Origin: Paenibacillus endoradicis
GTDB taxonomy: Bacteria; Bacillota; Bacilli; Paenibacillales; Paenibacillaceae
DNA: 64,000 nucleotides
Assembly (NCBI RefSeq): GCF_024721975.1
Contig: NZ_JANQBB010000002.1
Coordinates: forward strand, 186,001 to 250,000
Direction: 5' to 3'
Shown here: positions 48,709-58,950 of the stretch, in pieces
How positions within the stretch are numbered: the first letter of the stretch is position 1
How the letters are laid out: every line of letters starts with the position of its first letter
Position numbers and translations under genes: made by a program
Notes under the pieces: generated by a model
Database searches by the model: none
What the model saw: only the letters and a program-made list of their open reading frames with translations
What the model was told of the DNA's origin: nothing

Positions 48709-50349
48709 CTATTTTTCTGCACACGCACGATATTCCGAAGGTGTCATCTCAAAATAGTTTCTGAATGCTTTACTAAAGTAATTTTTGTCTTTATAGCCGA
48801 GCATTTCTGATATATCTTGAATTTTCAAATTAGCATCTTCTAGCAATACTTTTGCCTTTTCCATTCTAACGCTTTGCACATACTCATGAATACCACAGCC
48901 GTATTGTTGCTTGAACAGCTTCATCAAATACTCTCGACTAAGATAATATTTCTCTGCAAACATCGTTACTTTAATATCTTCATAATAGTATTGATCAATA
49001 TATTTTTTAATATCACTGATTTTGAAAATGGTATCTTGTTGTTTAACGGCGTCGATACACTGCTTATACTTTGTAATTATTTGTTGAAGTACTTCTTTAT
49101 ATTGCTCATAACTGTTGTAATCGCCAAAAATACCAAGTACTCGAATCGCATTCATATCACTATTAGGTAACTCAGAAGCTGGAACACCATATTCTATCGC
49201 AATATCATTCAAAACCATAATTAACTCATCTGTAAGCTTGTCCGATTCACCAATTGTAAATTGTTCTGTACTATTCCATTGATTCATCATATCGTGCAAC
49301 ATCGACTGCAACAGCTGACTATTCCCTGTATCGAGAACTTGCCGAAGTTGTGCCATGCGCGTAAAAATAGATTTATGATCTTTTTGTAAGTTTTGATGTA
49401 TCCCTTCATCATATTTCACAACTTGTGCAGAACGTTTACTTAGTTCATAACTCATGAGAGCTAACTTAGATTGTTCAAAACTAGTTGCTAGTTCTGTTAT
49501 TTCATGAACAGGCAAGCCTACTCCAATAATGACATCTAACTCGAATAAATTTTGTAATGTTGTTAGAAGACTATTCATTCCATGATATAACTTATAATTC
49601 ATATCTTCACGATAATTACCTTCAAGTGAAACAACAGTTATTATTTCACGTTCTTGCTTAGGATTAGCAAAACTGAATGTTTGAACATACGTAGACAGCA
49701 CATCATGGATCACATTAGAAGTGGCAAACTGTAATAGATCAATATCATTTTTGAATCTTCTTTTTATAAGTGCATCCATATTAAGAAAGCGAATGGTCGT
49801 AATTGCAAACAAATGATTATTCCGTCCTAGACCAACTAATCGCATCAAATCTTCATTGTAGTAAGTTTTGAAATTCCTATCAATAAGAGATAAATATAAC
49901 TTTTCCTTCAATTTGGGTAAACTCATATTAAGTGTAATATTTTGATGAATTGTTTCCTCTGCTTTACGCTGTTTCGCTTCTATAATACCTACTGCATTAC
50001 GTAGAGCAGTATTTAAATCATATCTATTCACAGGTTTTAATATATAATCAACTACTCTTGATCGTATCGCTTGTCTTGTATATTCAAAATCGTTGTATCC
50101 ACTAATAACGATGGACAATAAATTAGGATACTGTTGCTCAATCAATTGTAACAACTGGCTTCCATTGAGTTCGGGCATTTTCATATCAACTAAAGCAATA
50201 TGAACGGTATGATTGTTAAGAACATCAAGAGCTTGATGTCCATTTGAAGCCTCATACAATTGCAACACACCAAGCTCTTCCCATGCCCCTAATATTTTGA
50301 TTGCCTCACGTAATGGTTCTTCGTCATCAATAATTATAACGTTATACAT
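48709..50349 (-). CDS. YesN-type response regulator (AraC output) of the alpha-galactoside locus
   Basis: The receiver domain has D8/D9 and phospho-acceptor D55 (ALVDMKMP). The C-terminal AraC domain has KVTMFAEKYYLSREYLMKLF and GYKDKNYFSKAFRNYFEMTPS. At 546 residues it is standard for YesN proteins. It overlaps the kinase gene by 8 bases. It probably activates the neighbouring binding-protein gene and the divergent permease operon. Confidence 0.94.
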   Translation of the reverse strand: MYNVIIIDDEEPLREAIKILGAWEELGVLQLYEASNGHQALDVLNNHTVHIALVDMKMPELNGSQLLQLIEQQYPNLLSIVISGYNDFEYTRQAIRSRVVDYILKPVNRYDLNTALRNAVGIIEAKQRKAEETIHQNITLNMSLPKLKEKLYLSLIDRNFKTYYNEDLMRLVGLGRNNHLFAITTIRFLNMDALIKRRFKNDIDLLQFATSNVIHDVLSTYVQTFSFANPKQEREIITVVSLEGNYREDMNYKLYHGMNSLLTTLQNLFELDVIIGVGLPVHEITELATSFEQSKLALMSYELSKRSAQVVKYDEGIHQNLQKDHKSIFTRMAQLRQVLDTGNSQLLQSMLHDMMNQWNSTEQFTIGESDKLTDELIMVLNDIAIEYGVPASELPNSDMNAIRVLGIFGDYNSYEQYKEVLQQIITKYKQCIDAVKQQDTIFKISDIKKYIDQYYYEDIKVTMFAEKYYLSREYLMKLFKQQYGCGIHEYVQSVRMEKAKVLLEDANLKIQDISEMLGYKDKNYFSKAFRNYFEMTPSEYRACAEK

Positions 50350-52159
50350 GACGTTGTTGTCCCCCTCTAGGTAGTATTATTAACATACTCGTTTGCAATT
50401 CGTCACTTAACATCACAAGCTGAGCATCATTACCATACAGTAGCTTCAATCGTGCATTTAAGTTAATTAGCCCAATATTATCTTGCTTAGAGAGCGCCTC
50501 TTCCCAATCTTGAGCAAGCCATTGCTTAATTTGTTTTAGCTTACTAGGTTCAACAGTTGGTCCATTATTGGTAACAGTTATAACAAACTCAGTTTCTGTT
50601 TGCTCCGCTGAAATAAAAATCGTTACCGGTGTAGATATTTTTTCTAAGCCATGCTTCACAGCGTTTTCAACTAATGTTTGAATCGATAACTTCGGTACTT
50701 GAATATTTAAAAGTTGGTCATCCCAATCGCGTGTAACTTGAAGTCGTTCTCCAAATCGAGCTTTTTGTATGTTAAGGTAATGACCGATATGTTTCAGTTC
50801 TTCCTCCGCACTAACGATATCTTTGCCACTAATACAATAACGTAACGATAGTGCTAATGAATCGACCATATCTACAATTTCTAATTGACCATGTTTTAAT
50901 GCTTTAGTTGAAATTGCTTGCAGTGCATTATATAAGAAGTGTGGATTAATCTCTGCTTCTAACGCCTTGAGAATCGCATTTTTTTCAGCAAGTTTCAATT
51001 TGTAACGTTCATTGATTAGTTCATTCGTACGACTAACCATTTGATTGAATCGATGTGAAATATAAGCTAATTCATCATTGCCAACTACATCAGTAATCGC
51101 CTCAAAATCACCTGAACTGAATCTTTTCATTTGCAAAGATAATTTTTTCAGCGGCTTCGTAATTTGGTTAGATAAAATAATAACTAACAACATCGCTAGA
51201 ATAAGAAACGCGATCCCGACCATAAGACTGAAATTACGAGTCTTGTTCGCAATATTATTAATCTGATTGTAAGGAATTTGCTTTATAAGTTTCCAACCTT
51301 CTACTTTACCAATATCATAGACTACAAGATATTTCTGTTCTCTATCTGACCAACTAAATTGACCATTCTTATCACTTGTGAGTTCAGCAATTACATTTTC
51401 ATTAATTAACTGATGGTAGGAAACAGCGTCGGTAGCAACAAAAACTTCATTACTTTCATTTAACCAAAATAATTGCTCACCCGCTTCAATAGGTACATCA
51501 GCAATGATCATATCTTTCACCGAACTATTATAATAAAAAGTTAAAACCGCTTGAGGCTCTCTACTGACAATTGAACGTAACACCCTATGATAAGCGAAGA
51601 AATCATCATTATTTTCAATCCGATAATTATCAGAATATTTATTGAAATCCAATGACTGATACGCCCTATTATGCGGACTTTTCAGAGCTTCCTCGTACCA
51701 TATTTGATCAACGATAGTGTCATCAGATACCGCTCTAATTGAAATATCATTTTGTTTTCGTGAAATTTCATAGTATTTATTAGCTTGTACAATATACATA
51801 TATACAACCATAAGATCATCTTGATTAACGAAGATACTTCGCAAGTAATCTTCAATATACATTTTAGAAGCGTAGTCCTCTGATTCATGCAATATCGCAT
51901 AGGTTAATTCGTCGTAGTTAACTTGAGGTAACGACAGTTGTTCCATTTCTTTAACATAATCCTCAAGATTTTGATTAACTAATTTTAAGTTATTCGTCGT
52001 ACTTGAAATACTATTATTAATTGATTCTTTATGAAGCATTTGGTAAGAAATTACTGTAAGCGCACTCACAACTAATATGATAATTGCTGAGAATAAGATA
52101 ATGAGTTTATTAACTAGTCTACTTGAAATTCTATCCTGCATGCGTTTTAACCATTTCAC
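50342..52159 (-). CDS. YesM-type sensor histidine kinase of the alpha-galactoside locus
   Basis: The 605-residue kinase has TM1 at about 17-38, an extracytoplasmic sensor domain, TM2 at about 305-327 and a HAMP domain. Its phospho-acceptor motif is EINPHFLYNALQAIS. The ATPase domain has N-box VENAVKHGL. The G1 box reads NNGPT, with Asn in place of the Asp of the usual DNG, a deviation also found in some other family members. It uses a GTG start at 52159, 9 bases after GGAGG. It is divergent from the permease genes across 150 bases. Confidence 0.93.
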   Translation of the reverse strand: MKWLKRMQDRISSRLVNKLIILFSAIIILVVSALTVISYQMLHKESINNSISSTTNNLKLVNQNLEDYVKEMEQLSLPQVNYDELTYAILHESEDYASKMYIEDYLRSIFVNQDDLMVVYMYIVQANKYYEISRKQNDISIRAVSDDTIVDQIWYEEALKSPHNRAYQSLDFNKYSDNYRIENNDDFFAYHRVLRSIVSREPQAVLTFYYNSSVKDMIIADVPIEAGEQLFWLNESNEVFVATDAVSYHQLINENVIAELTSDKNGQFSWSDREQKYLVVYDIGKVEGWKLIKQIPYNQINNIANKTRNFSLMVGIAFLILAMLLVIILSNQITKPLKKLSLQMKRFSSGDFEAITDVVGNDELAYISHRFNQMVSRTNELINERYKLKLAEKNAILKALEAEINPHFLYNALQAISTKALKHGQLEIVDMVDSLALSLRYCISGKDIVSAEEELKHIGHYLNIQKARFGERLQVTRDWDDQLLNIQVPKLSIQTLVENAVKHGLEKISTPVTIFISAEQTETEFVITVTNNGPTVEPSKLKQIKQWLAQDWEEALSKQDNIGLINLNARLKLLYGNDAQLVMLSDELQTSMLIILPRGGQQRHV

Positions 52160-52231
52160 TTCAAATATCCTCCCTTTCTTGTTTCAACAACACCGTTCAC
52201 TTTTTTACCCTTAACTGATAATGAAAGTCCA

Positions 52232-52260
52232 TTTTGAAGCAACTTCATCTTCCCTATAAT
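52232..52260 (+). promoter_or_regulatory. Possible promoter of the alpha-galactoside permease operon
   Basis: A perfect -10 TATAAT (52255-52260) lies 49 bases before the first permease start. The -35 at the right spacing (TTTTGA) is poor, which would fit dependence on the AraC-type activator. Confidence 0.35.
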
Positions 52261-52309
52261 ATGAAATATAACTTCACTAAGCGGTGTAATACAAGAAAAG
52301 AGGTGCCTT

Positions 52310-53200
52310 ATGTTCAAGTTTCTAGGTCGAAGATCAAATGAAAAAATAGAATTTAGTTTATTTACAATTCCAGTTCTCATTTGTGTGGCGATCGCTTTCT
52401 ATATCCCATTCGTCATGACTATAAGATACTCCTTAATGGAGTGGAATGGAATATCTAGTAATGCAAAATTTGTAGGTTTTGATAATTTCATTCAAATCTT
52501 TTCTGGTGATGCTAACTTTGCAAGTGCTTCATGGTTCACAGTTAAATACGCGGTTTTGTACATCGTACTTGTCAATGTAATAGCGATATTACTGGCATTA
52601 TTACTTAATATGAAATTAAAATCTACAACTTGGTTAAGAGCAGCATTCTTCATCCCTTACATTTTGAGCTTAGTCATTGTCGGTTTTATCTGGAAGTTTA
52701 TCTTTATGCAAGGATTTGAGTCACTAGGTAAAAGTACGGGCTGGGCAATATTTGATCTTAGTTGGTTAGGTGATCCAAAACTTGCCTTTATCTCTATATT
52801 ACTTGTATCGATCTGGCAATCGGTTGGTTTCTATCTTGTAATCTACATTGCAGGTTTACAATCTATACCTGATGATTTGAAAGAAGCAGCTGTAGTTGAT
52901 GGAGCAGGGCCAATTCGTCGCTTTTTCAATATCACGTTACCATTACTTGCACCATCAATTACTATTTCAGTATTTATGGCATTAACCAACTCAATCAAAG
53001 TGTTCGATGTCATACTATCACTAACAGCTGGCGGCCCTGGTGGTACAACGTATAGTGTCGCTTATGATATTTACCGTACCACTTTCCAAGATAATATGTA
53101 TGGTTATGGTACCGCCAAAGCAATCATTCTATTTGTTGCCGTACTCATTATTACAATAATTCAACTTACATTGTTCAAACGCAGGGAGGTTGAGGCATAA
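52310..53200 (+). CDS. Sugar ABC permease, MalF/MsmF type
   Basis: The protein has 296 residues, six TM segments, the docking loop EAAVVDGAG and FDVILSLTAGGPGG near the C-terminus. It is divergent from the kinase gene. The downstream permease starts on its last base, so the pair is coupled. With the binding protein at 47269-48573 and the GH36 enzyme it forms an alpha-galactoside uptake route. The ATPase is missing here. Confidence 0.93.
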   Translation: MFKFLGRRSNEKIEFSLFTIPVLICVAIAFYIPFVMTIRYSLMEWNGISSNAKFVGFDNFIQIFSGDANFASASWFTVKYAVLYIVLVNVIAILLALLLNMKLKSTTWLRAAFFIPYILSLVIVGFIWKFIFMQGFESLGKSTGWAIFDLSWLGDPKLAFISILLVSIWQSVGFYLVIYIAGLQSIPDDLKEAAVVDGAGPIRRFFNITLPLLAPSITISVFMALTNSIKVFDVILSLTAGGPGGTTYSVAYDIYRTTFQDNMYGYGTAKAIILFVAVLIITIIQLTLFKRREVEA

Positions 53201-54033
53201 TGAAATCTCAAATTAAAGTAGGACGCATTATATTGGAAATTGTTATGGTTCTCATCTCGATCGTATTTCTATATCCTCTATTTCTAGCCATTATTAACTC
53301 CTTCAAATCATTTGGAGAAGTAATGAGAGATGTTATTGCATTACCTGAAAAGATTACATTTTCCAATTATTCTTACGTATGGGAATACATCAATTATCCG
53401 AAACTATTTATGAATAATATGGTTATTACAATCATTGGTTTAGCAGGAATTATTCTGGTGTCAGCTATTGCATCTTATAAATTAGCTCGTACCAAATCTC
53501 GGATGAGCATTGTAATTTACATGCTTTGTATTATGCCTATGCTAATCCCATTTCAATCGATCATGTTAACTGTCGTTCAACTTGCCAAACAATTAAATTT
53601 GTCGGATAGTACAGTCGGACTTGGATTTCTATATTGGGGCTTCGGCGCTCCTCTAGCAGTATTCATCTACCATGGTTTTGTAAAAGGTATACCGAAAGAA
53701 ATTGATGAAAGTGCAACGATCGATGGAGCTTCTGGCTTCCGATTATTTTTCTCAGTGATCTTTCCTTTACTGAAATCAGTCACAACAACCATCGTGATCA
53801 TCGATGTGATGTGGATATGGAATGACTTCTTACTTCCTTTACTTCTTGTAAATGGTTCACCTGATACTAAAACATTAACACTCGCTGCATATACCTTTGT
53901 TGGTCAGTACACATCAGACTGGCAATATGCAATGACAGCGATGGTTATGGCAGTATTACCTTCAATCATCGTATTTATGTTCTTACAAAAATATATTGTT
54001 AAAGGTGTAGTAGCAGGTGCTGTAAAAGGTTAA
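53200..54033 (+). CDS. Sugar ABC permease, MalG/MsmG type
   Basis: The 277-residue protein has six TM segments and the docking loop ESATIDGAS and ends VVAGAVKG. It overlaps the previous gene by one base (TAATG). It is the second permease of the alpha-galactoside transporter. Confidence 0.93.
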   Translation: MKSQIKVGRIILEIVMVLISIVFLYPLFLAIINSFKSFGEVMRDVIALPEKITFSNYSYVWEYINYPKLFMNNMVITIIGLAGIILVSAIASYKLARTKSRMSIVIYMLCIMPMLIPFQSIMLTVVQLAKQLNLSDSTVGLGFLYWGFGAPLAVFIYHGFVKGIPKEIDESATIDGASGFRLFFSVIFPLLKSVTTTIVIIDVMWIWNDFLLPLLLVNGSPDTKTLTLAAYTFVGQYTSDWQYAMTAMVMAVLPSIIVFMFLQKYIVKGVVAGAVKG

Positions 54034-54084
54034 TTCAACACTCCCCTAATTTAATAGCATTCATTATCCGATAATTAGGATAAG

Positions 54085-54153
54085 CAATGCTTTTGATGTT
54101 ACTTTTCATTCACGAGAAGAAACACCAAGAAGTTATGAAAAGTTTTAGGAGGC
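54085..54153 (+). repeat. 65-bp SD-bearing repeat, single copy upstream of yjfB
   Basis: ATGCTTTTGATGTTACTTTTCAT (54088-54110) corresponds to the ATGCTTCCGATGCTACTTTTCAT part of the 63341 unit. It ends ATGAAAAGTTTTAGGAGG, which provides the yjfB ribosome site. ACTTTTCAT pairs with ATGAAAAGT. Confidence 0.78.
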
Positions 54154-54160
54154 GACATTA

Positions 54161-54340
54161 TTGGATATTGCAGCTGCATCAACCGCTAATAGCCTTGCTC
54201 AAGTGCAAGCTGAAATGCAAGTTGGTTTGTTAAAAAAATCTTTGAACCTTAGTAAAGATCTTACTTCTCAGCTTTTCACCAAAGTTCTTGAAGGTAGCCT
54301 TGATCCTAATTTAGGGAAAAGTTTAGACATTAAAGTCTAA
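54161..54340 (+). CDS. yjfB: YjfB-family small protein (putative motility protein)
   Basis: This 59-residue ORF starts with TTG, 8 bases after AGGAGG, and reads MDIAAASTANSLAQVQAEMQ, then GLLKKSLNLSKDLTSQLF. The MDIA..ST..S.AQ pattern and size are those of the YjfB family (Pfam YjfB_motility), which B. subtilis expresses with motility genes. Its molecular role is not known. Its ribosome site is the end of the 65-bp repeat. It lies between the permease operon and a bidirectional terminator, so it may be read through from the permeases or have its own promoter in the repeat. Confidence 0.8.
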   Translation: MDIAAASTANSLAQVQAEMQVGLLKKSLNLSKDLTSQLFTKVLEGSLDPNLGKSLDIKV

Positions 54341-54345
54341 TTCAT

Positions 54346-54390
54346 TCAACAAATAGCGCCTCATGTTGATCATGAAGCGCTATTTGTTGT
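54346..54390. terminator. Bidirectional terminator between yjfB and the CocE-type gene
   Basis: CAACAAATAGCGC (54348-54360 region) pairs with GCGCTATTTGTTG (54377-54389), with TCATG/CATGA inside. It lies between convergent genes. Confidence 0.8.
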
Positions 54391-54402
54391 AATGATATGA
54401 GA

Positions 54403-56079
54403 TTATTTCGCTAATGGGATGAAGAGATAGCATTGGTGATCGTTACTATAGATGGCTGTTGTCGCCATATTGAGTTGCTGATATCCTAATGATAACTGCT
54501 CACTTAATCTAACCCCGTTCATATGACGAATAAGTAACGGAAAAGCACTACCAGTCAGCTCAAGACGTAAACTCATACCCGTATGCAATTCAACTCCGAT
54601 ATATCGCAACTTAATGCTCACTTCTGTAATTCCACCCTGTTGATCATTAGCATTGGAATTCACTTCTGCTCTGCCAATAGATAACATCGTCGCTCGACCA
54701 TCCGAATGTACAACGGATAGAATAGCTACAATATCGGTCGGACCATATAACGTCTCATATTTCAGTTGTAACTTAGGGGCGCCAAGTAGTTTTATTAGTT
54801 CCTTAAAAGGTTGACTTGAATAGACAAGAACCTCATTCCGTTGTTGAATCCTGCTACGATCAACCGGCATAAAGTTTGAGCAAGTCATCGGTAATCTTGC
54901 ATCATAAACAAAAACATCAGGGATAGTTGGTTGATCTGATAAAGCTGTAGTCAAAGTACCTCCGCCAAGCAAACCATTTGCAGGAGTACCACTGTTGTTA
55001 ACATATAGCCGATAACTGTCTTGCTCTTCTATTAACATACTACTTATACAATCAGTCGTTAGCCATTGTTTACTGTTAACTTCATAGTATTGTATTGGTG
55101 CAATTGGCAAAGATGCTAAGTTATCATTCTTCAACCAATAATTAAACCACTGCAATTGAGCACGATGTATATCTCCGTATGCCTCTACACCATGATCGAT
55201 ATCACCTGTATATCTTCCCCAAGGAATATGTGTCCACGGGCCGATAATCATATAATCTATTCGTTCTTGCTTACCTTCACTACGTTGCTTCGAATATTGT
55301 TCATACCCTTCAATTGTTCCATTCAATATATAATCGTACCAACCTCCAATATGCAGTGCTGGCACTTGATTCATCGATGAGAACCAATTAAACTGTTCCC
55401 AATATTCATCGTATTCAGAATGGATGACCCAATCGTAATAAGTAGGGAAGTAGCGTTCCAATACTTCATCATGATCCCGAATAGGCAAGTCAGCTAACCA
55501 CTGCTCTGCTGTACTCATCTTATGTGTGCAGTACGCGGCGGAAGTTTCATCACCGACGCGAAGCGCTCCATCTCTAGCCAGTTGATAAGCCCAAGTACGA
55601 AGTTCTGCAAGAGCAAAGCTCCCATATGGATACATCATTCCATCATAACAATCAACGGGAGCCATTGTTGGAGCTATCGCCTGCAGATGAGGAGGATTCA
55701 AACTTGCTGCTGCCCACTGAGTAATCCCTTGATAAGAAAATCCATACATTCCTACTTTACCGTTAGAACGAGGTAATGCAGCCGCCCATTCTACCGTATC
55801 ATAACCATCTTCTGCTTCTGAACGAAAAGGATAAAACTCACCTTCTGACTCTCCTCTACCGCGTACATCTTGAATAATAACGATGTAACCTTGATTAGCA
55901 AACCAAGTCGGATGGGCACATACAACAGTAGATGCAAGTTGTTTGCCATATGGTTGTCGCATCAACAATATTGGTAATTGTTCTTCCCCTTCTGGGTAGT
56001 AAATATCGCTATTTAGAATGACTCCATCACGCATGACGCACGGTACATTTCGATCTAAATTCACCTGAGCAAACTTCAT
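54403..56079 (-). CDS. CocE/NonD (S15 family) hydrolase
   Basis: The 558-residue protein has an alpha/beta-hydrolase N-terminal two-thirds (VMRDGVILNSDIYYP, RGRGESEGEF) and nucleophile Ser in GMYGFSYQG at about residue 126. A C-terminal jelly-roll domain completes the Xaa-Pro dipeptidase / cocaine-esterase layout. It has no signal peptide. It overlaps the ABC ATPase gene by 4 bases (ATGA), so it is the last gene of the transport operon. The reaction is hydrolysis of an ester or acyl-amide in the imported compound; the substrate is unknown. Confidence 0.9.
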   Translation of the reverse strand: MKFAQVNLDRNVPCVMRDGVILNSDIYYPEGEEQLPILLMRQPYGKQLASTVVCAHPTWFANQGYIVIIQDVRGRGESEGEFYPFRSEAEDGYDTVEWAAALPRSNGKVGMYGFSYQGITQWAAASLNPPHLQAIAPTMAPVDCYDGMMYPYGSFALAELRTWAYQLARDGALRVGDETSAAYCTHKMSTAEQWLADLPIRDHDEVLERYFPTYYDWVIHSEYDEYWEQFNWFSSMNQVPALHIGGWYDYILNGTIEGYEQYSKQRSEGKQERIDYMIIGPWTHIPWGRYTGDIDHGVEAYGDIHRAQLQWFNYWLKNDNLASLPIAPIQYYEVNSKQWLTTDCISSMLIEEQDSYRLYVNNSGTPANGLLGGGTLTTALSDQPTIPDVFVYDARLPMTCSNFMPVDRSRIQQRNEVLVYSSQPFKELIKLLGAPKLQLKYETLYGPTDIVAILSVVHSDGRATMLSIGRAEVNSNANDQQGGITEVSIKLRYIGVELHTGMSLRLELTGSAFPLLIRHMNGVRLSEQLSLGYQQLNMATTAIYSNDHQCYLFIPLAK

Positions 56080-57218
56080 GCTGTCACCTCTTTTAAGGGA
56101 AGTTGTTGCGAGAAACTAATCCCCTCCTCAATCTTAACGTCATTCAAAAGCATCGTTGTTTGACGGTCAAATAATAAGCAATTATTATAATTGAACGTAA
56201 TAAATACTTGCTCACCAATCTGAGGTTCAACCTCATTTCCAATGACACAACAAATAGAATTTCCGGAGATTGAATGGTCTATATCTACATAAGCAAGTGA
56301 GTGTGCGCCTAACTGCTCTACCGTTTTCACTTTACCTTTAATGCCTTCCTTCTTAGATAGTACAACATCTTCTGGACGAACACCGAGTACCATCTCAGTT
56401 GGGAGATCCACGCGATTCCCTGCCTTCTTCACATCATATTGATAATTACCAATAGCGATCGTTGATGATTTTGTTGCTGTACTTGTAACTTGCATGAAGT
56501 TAATCGGTGGGTCACCTATAAATCCTGCTACAAATAGATTGGCAGGAGACTTATACAATTCCATCGGAGCAGCAAATTGTTGGATGACACCGTTTTGCAA
56601 TACAGCAATACGATCACCAAGCGTAATAGCTTCTTCTTGGTCATGTGTAACCATAATCGTCGTAATTCCTAGTTCACGTTGCAGTGCTTTCATCTCGATC
56701 CGAATTTGACGACGGAGCTTCGCATCTAAATTAGAAAGTGGCTCATCGTATAATAACAATGAAGGTTGCAAAGCGATAACACGAGCAATCGCAACACGTT
56801 GTCTTTGACCACCTGACAGTTGTTGTGGTAGTCGTTTCTCGAATCCAGTTAAACCTACTTGCTTCATTGCACTTACAACTCTTTCTTTCAACACTAGAGG
56901 AGCTACTTTTCTCATCTTCAATCCATAAGCAACATTTTTCTCTGCAGACATATGCGGAAATAGTGCATAGTCTTGAAACACGAAGCCGAAATTCCGCTTA
57001 TTCGGGGGAAGATGTTGAATTTCTTCCCCATTTAGCACTAAAGAGCCTGCATTAGCATGTTCAAAACCACCAATAATTCTGAGGATAGTACTTTTTCCCG
57101 ATCCACTAGGGCCAAGTAAGCAAATGAACTCTCCGTTTTTGATGTGCATATTAATTTCACTTAATACTTCTACACCCTTAAATTGTTTTGTAATTGATGT
57201 TAGAACTAATTCACTCAT
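56076..57218 (-). CDS. ABC transporter ATPase, PotA/spermidine-opine type
   Basis: The 380-residue ATPase has Walker A GPSGSGKST, Q-loop VFQDYALFPHM, signature LSGGQRQRVAIARV, Walker B LLLYDEP and the H-loop THD. A C-terminal TOBE domain (about 270-370, VLGVRPEDV) follows. This matches PotA-type ATPases. The ATG at 57218 follows GGTGG at 5 bases; a GTG at 57227 lies in that site. It serves the two permeases just upstream. Confidence 0.95.
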   Translation of the reverse strand: MSELVLTSITKQFKGVEVLSEINMHIKNGEFICLLGPSGSGKSTILRIIGGFEHANAGSLVLNGEEIQHLPPNKRNFGFVFQDYALFPHMSAEKNVAYGLKMRKVAPLVLKERVVSAMKQVGLTGFEKRLPQQLSGGQRQRVAIARVIALQPSLLLYDEPLSNLDAKLRRQIRIEMKALQRELGITTIMVTHDQEEAITLGDRIAVLQNGVIQQFAAPMELYKSPANLFVAGFIGDPPINFMQVTSTATKSSTIAIGNYQYDVKKAGNRVDLPTEMVLGVRPEDVVLSKKEGIKGKVKTVEQLGAHSLAYVDIDHSISGNSICCVIGNEVEPQIGEQVFITFNYNNCLLFDRQTTMLLNDVKIEEGISFSQQLPLKEVTA

Positions 57219-57247
57219 TTTCTCCACCCCTTATCCATTGTTTATTA

Positions 57248-58051
57248 TTAGAAGAATCTAGACCATCTCGCTACTTTCTCACCGACGAATGACATAATGA
57301 AGATAATAACTGTGAACACAACAGACCACGCAATAATGACTGGATTAAGACCTTCAATCTGCTCCGAATAGACGCGTACTGGGAATGTCGCAACCCCTGC
57401 ACTAGAGATAAACATCGTTAATGTAACATCAGTAAAGGATACTAAAAACCCAAATACAGAACCTACAATAACGCCTGGAATTATTAATGGAAGTGTTACT
57501 GTAATGAATGCATTCCATTTACTTGCACCTAAACTGTAAGAAGCTTCTTCTAACGTTGGATTCAGCTCCCTCATACTTTGCAATACAATACGGAAAATGA
57601 ACGGCATAATCATAACCATATGAGCAAGTACGATAGAAAGTAATGTACGAGAAATACCAATGACACTATAGAATTGAATTAATCCTAAAGCCCATATAAT
57701 AGAAGGGAAAAATAATGGAGATAGAACGAAAGATTCTATTGATGCATTCGCTTTTTTCTTAACAGCAAGTGCCGCTGGGATAGCGAAGCATAATGCTCCA
57801 ATCGTTGAAATCGAGGCTAGCTTTATACTTTGTACAATTGATTTCTGATAGCCTACTGTTTCAAGCATCTTGACAAACCATTTTGTACTAAATGATTTGG
57901 GTGGGAATGAAAAATATTCAGCCTCATTGAATGCAGCCATAACTAGTAGAATAGAGGGAGCAATAATGAATAAGAAACATAGAAATACTGCGATATAACC
58001 GATGCTATAGCCGAATAATTTCAAACTCTTCTCTGATGCTGTATTATGCAT
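57248..58051 (-). CDS. ABC permease, PotC type
   Basis: The protein has about 267 residues, six TM segments and a docking loop EASYSLGAS of the PotC/thiamine-iron type. The start at 58051 (MHNTASEK) follows GGGGGGG by 5 bases. This gives an 8-base overlap with the preceding permease gene; an upstream start at 58078 would overlap much more. Confidence 0.92.
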   Translation of the reverse strand: MHNTASEKSLKLFGYSIGYIAVFLCFLFIIAPSILLVMAAFNEAEYFSFPPKSFSTKWFVKMLETVGYQKSIVQSIKLASISTIGALCFAIPAALAVKKKANASIESFVLSPLFFPSIIWALGLIQFYSVIGISRTLLSIVLAHMVMIMPFIFRIVLQSMRELNPTLEEASYSLGASKWNAFITVTLPLIIPGVIVGSVFGFLVSFTDVTLTMFISSAGVATFPVRVYSEQIEGLNPVIIAWSVVFTVIIFIMSFVGEKVARWSRFF

Positions 58052-58946
58052 GCTGACCCCCCCTAAACATTTTTGCAATCATCGTGAGTGCCATAACACC
58101 TAGAATAAGTACAATAACTAAAAATACCGATATTACTGATGCGAATGGCCAATCAAGAATTTTCATCGCTTGTTGATAAATAACTAATCCAACCAGTTGA
58201 ACTTTAGATTGTCCTATTACGACTAATGTTGAGAATGATCCGATTACACCACCGAAAACAAGTACAGATCCAGCTAATATGCCGCCTTTAGTTAAAGGTA
58301 ATGTCACTTTCAAAAATGTAATAATACTGTTAGCCCCTAAACTTTTTGACGCCTCAATTATATTCGTTGGAATCGTGCGCAAAGAATTTAGAATAGTAAG
58401 TACCATAAATGGTAAAAAGCCATGTACAAGTGCCAATACAACTGCAAAACCAGTGCCGAGGAAATTATGCGGTACGTCTAATATGCCTAGCTTCAAAAGC
58501 AATGCGTTGACCGGACCAAATCTTGAAAAAATAATATATAGCCCTAATGATTGTAGCAACACACCACTGAATGATGGAGTCAACACAAGCGTTATTAATG
58601 TTATTTTCAAAAATCCTTTGGAGATGAATATAAAGTAAGCAACGATATAACCTACAACAATTGATATTGGAATAATGATAACGGCGTACCATACCGTTTT
58701 CAAAATAGATTGGATGAAATATGGTTCTTGAAAGAATCGTACATAGTTATCAAAAGTGTAACTCTTCTCCCACAATGTTTTACTCATATCATTCACGTGA
58801 AAACTACTAATAAGCAAAATGATAATTGGTATCATAAATACGATGAAAAATAGAATAAACGTAGGAGAAAGTAATAGTAGATTGGATCGAAAACCTGTTT
58901 GCGCTCTTGAACGAATTAATTTCTCTGGAATAGCCGAAGTATCCAT
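58044..58946 (-). CDS. ABC permease, PotB type
   Basis: The 300-residue membrane protein has six TM segments and the docking loop EASKSLGAN. Its ribosome site GGAGGGAG is the end of the 65-bp repeat that separates it from the binding-protein gene. It pairs with the PotC-type permease downstream. Confidence 0.92.
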   Translation of the reverse strand: MDTSAIPEKLIRSRAQTGFRSNLLLLSPTFILFFIVFMIPIIILLISSFHVNDMSKTLWEKSYTFDNYVRFFQEPYFIQSILKTVWYAVIIIPISIVVGYIVAYFIFISKGFLKITLITLVLTPSFSGVLLQSLGLYIIFSRFGPVNALLLKLGILDVPHNFLGTGFAVVLALVHGFLPFMVLTILNSLRTIPTNIIEASKSLGANSIITFLKVTLPLTKGGILAGSVLVFGGVIGSFSTLVVIGQSKVQLVGLVIYQQAMKILDWPFASVISVFLVIVLILGVMALTMIAKMFRGGQHA

Positions 58947-58950
58947 CTTT

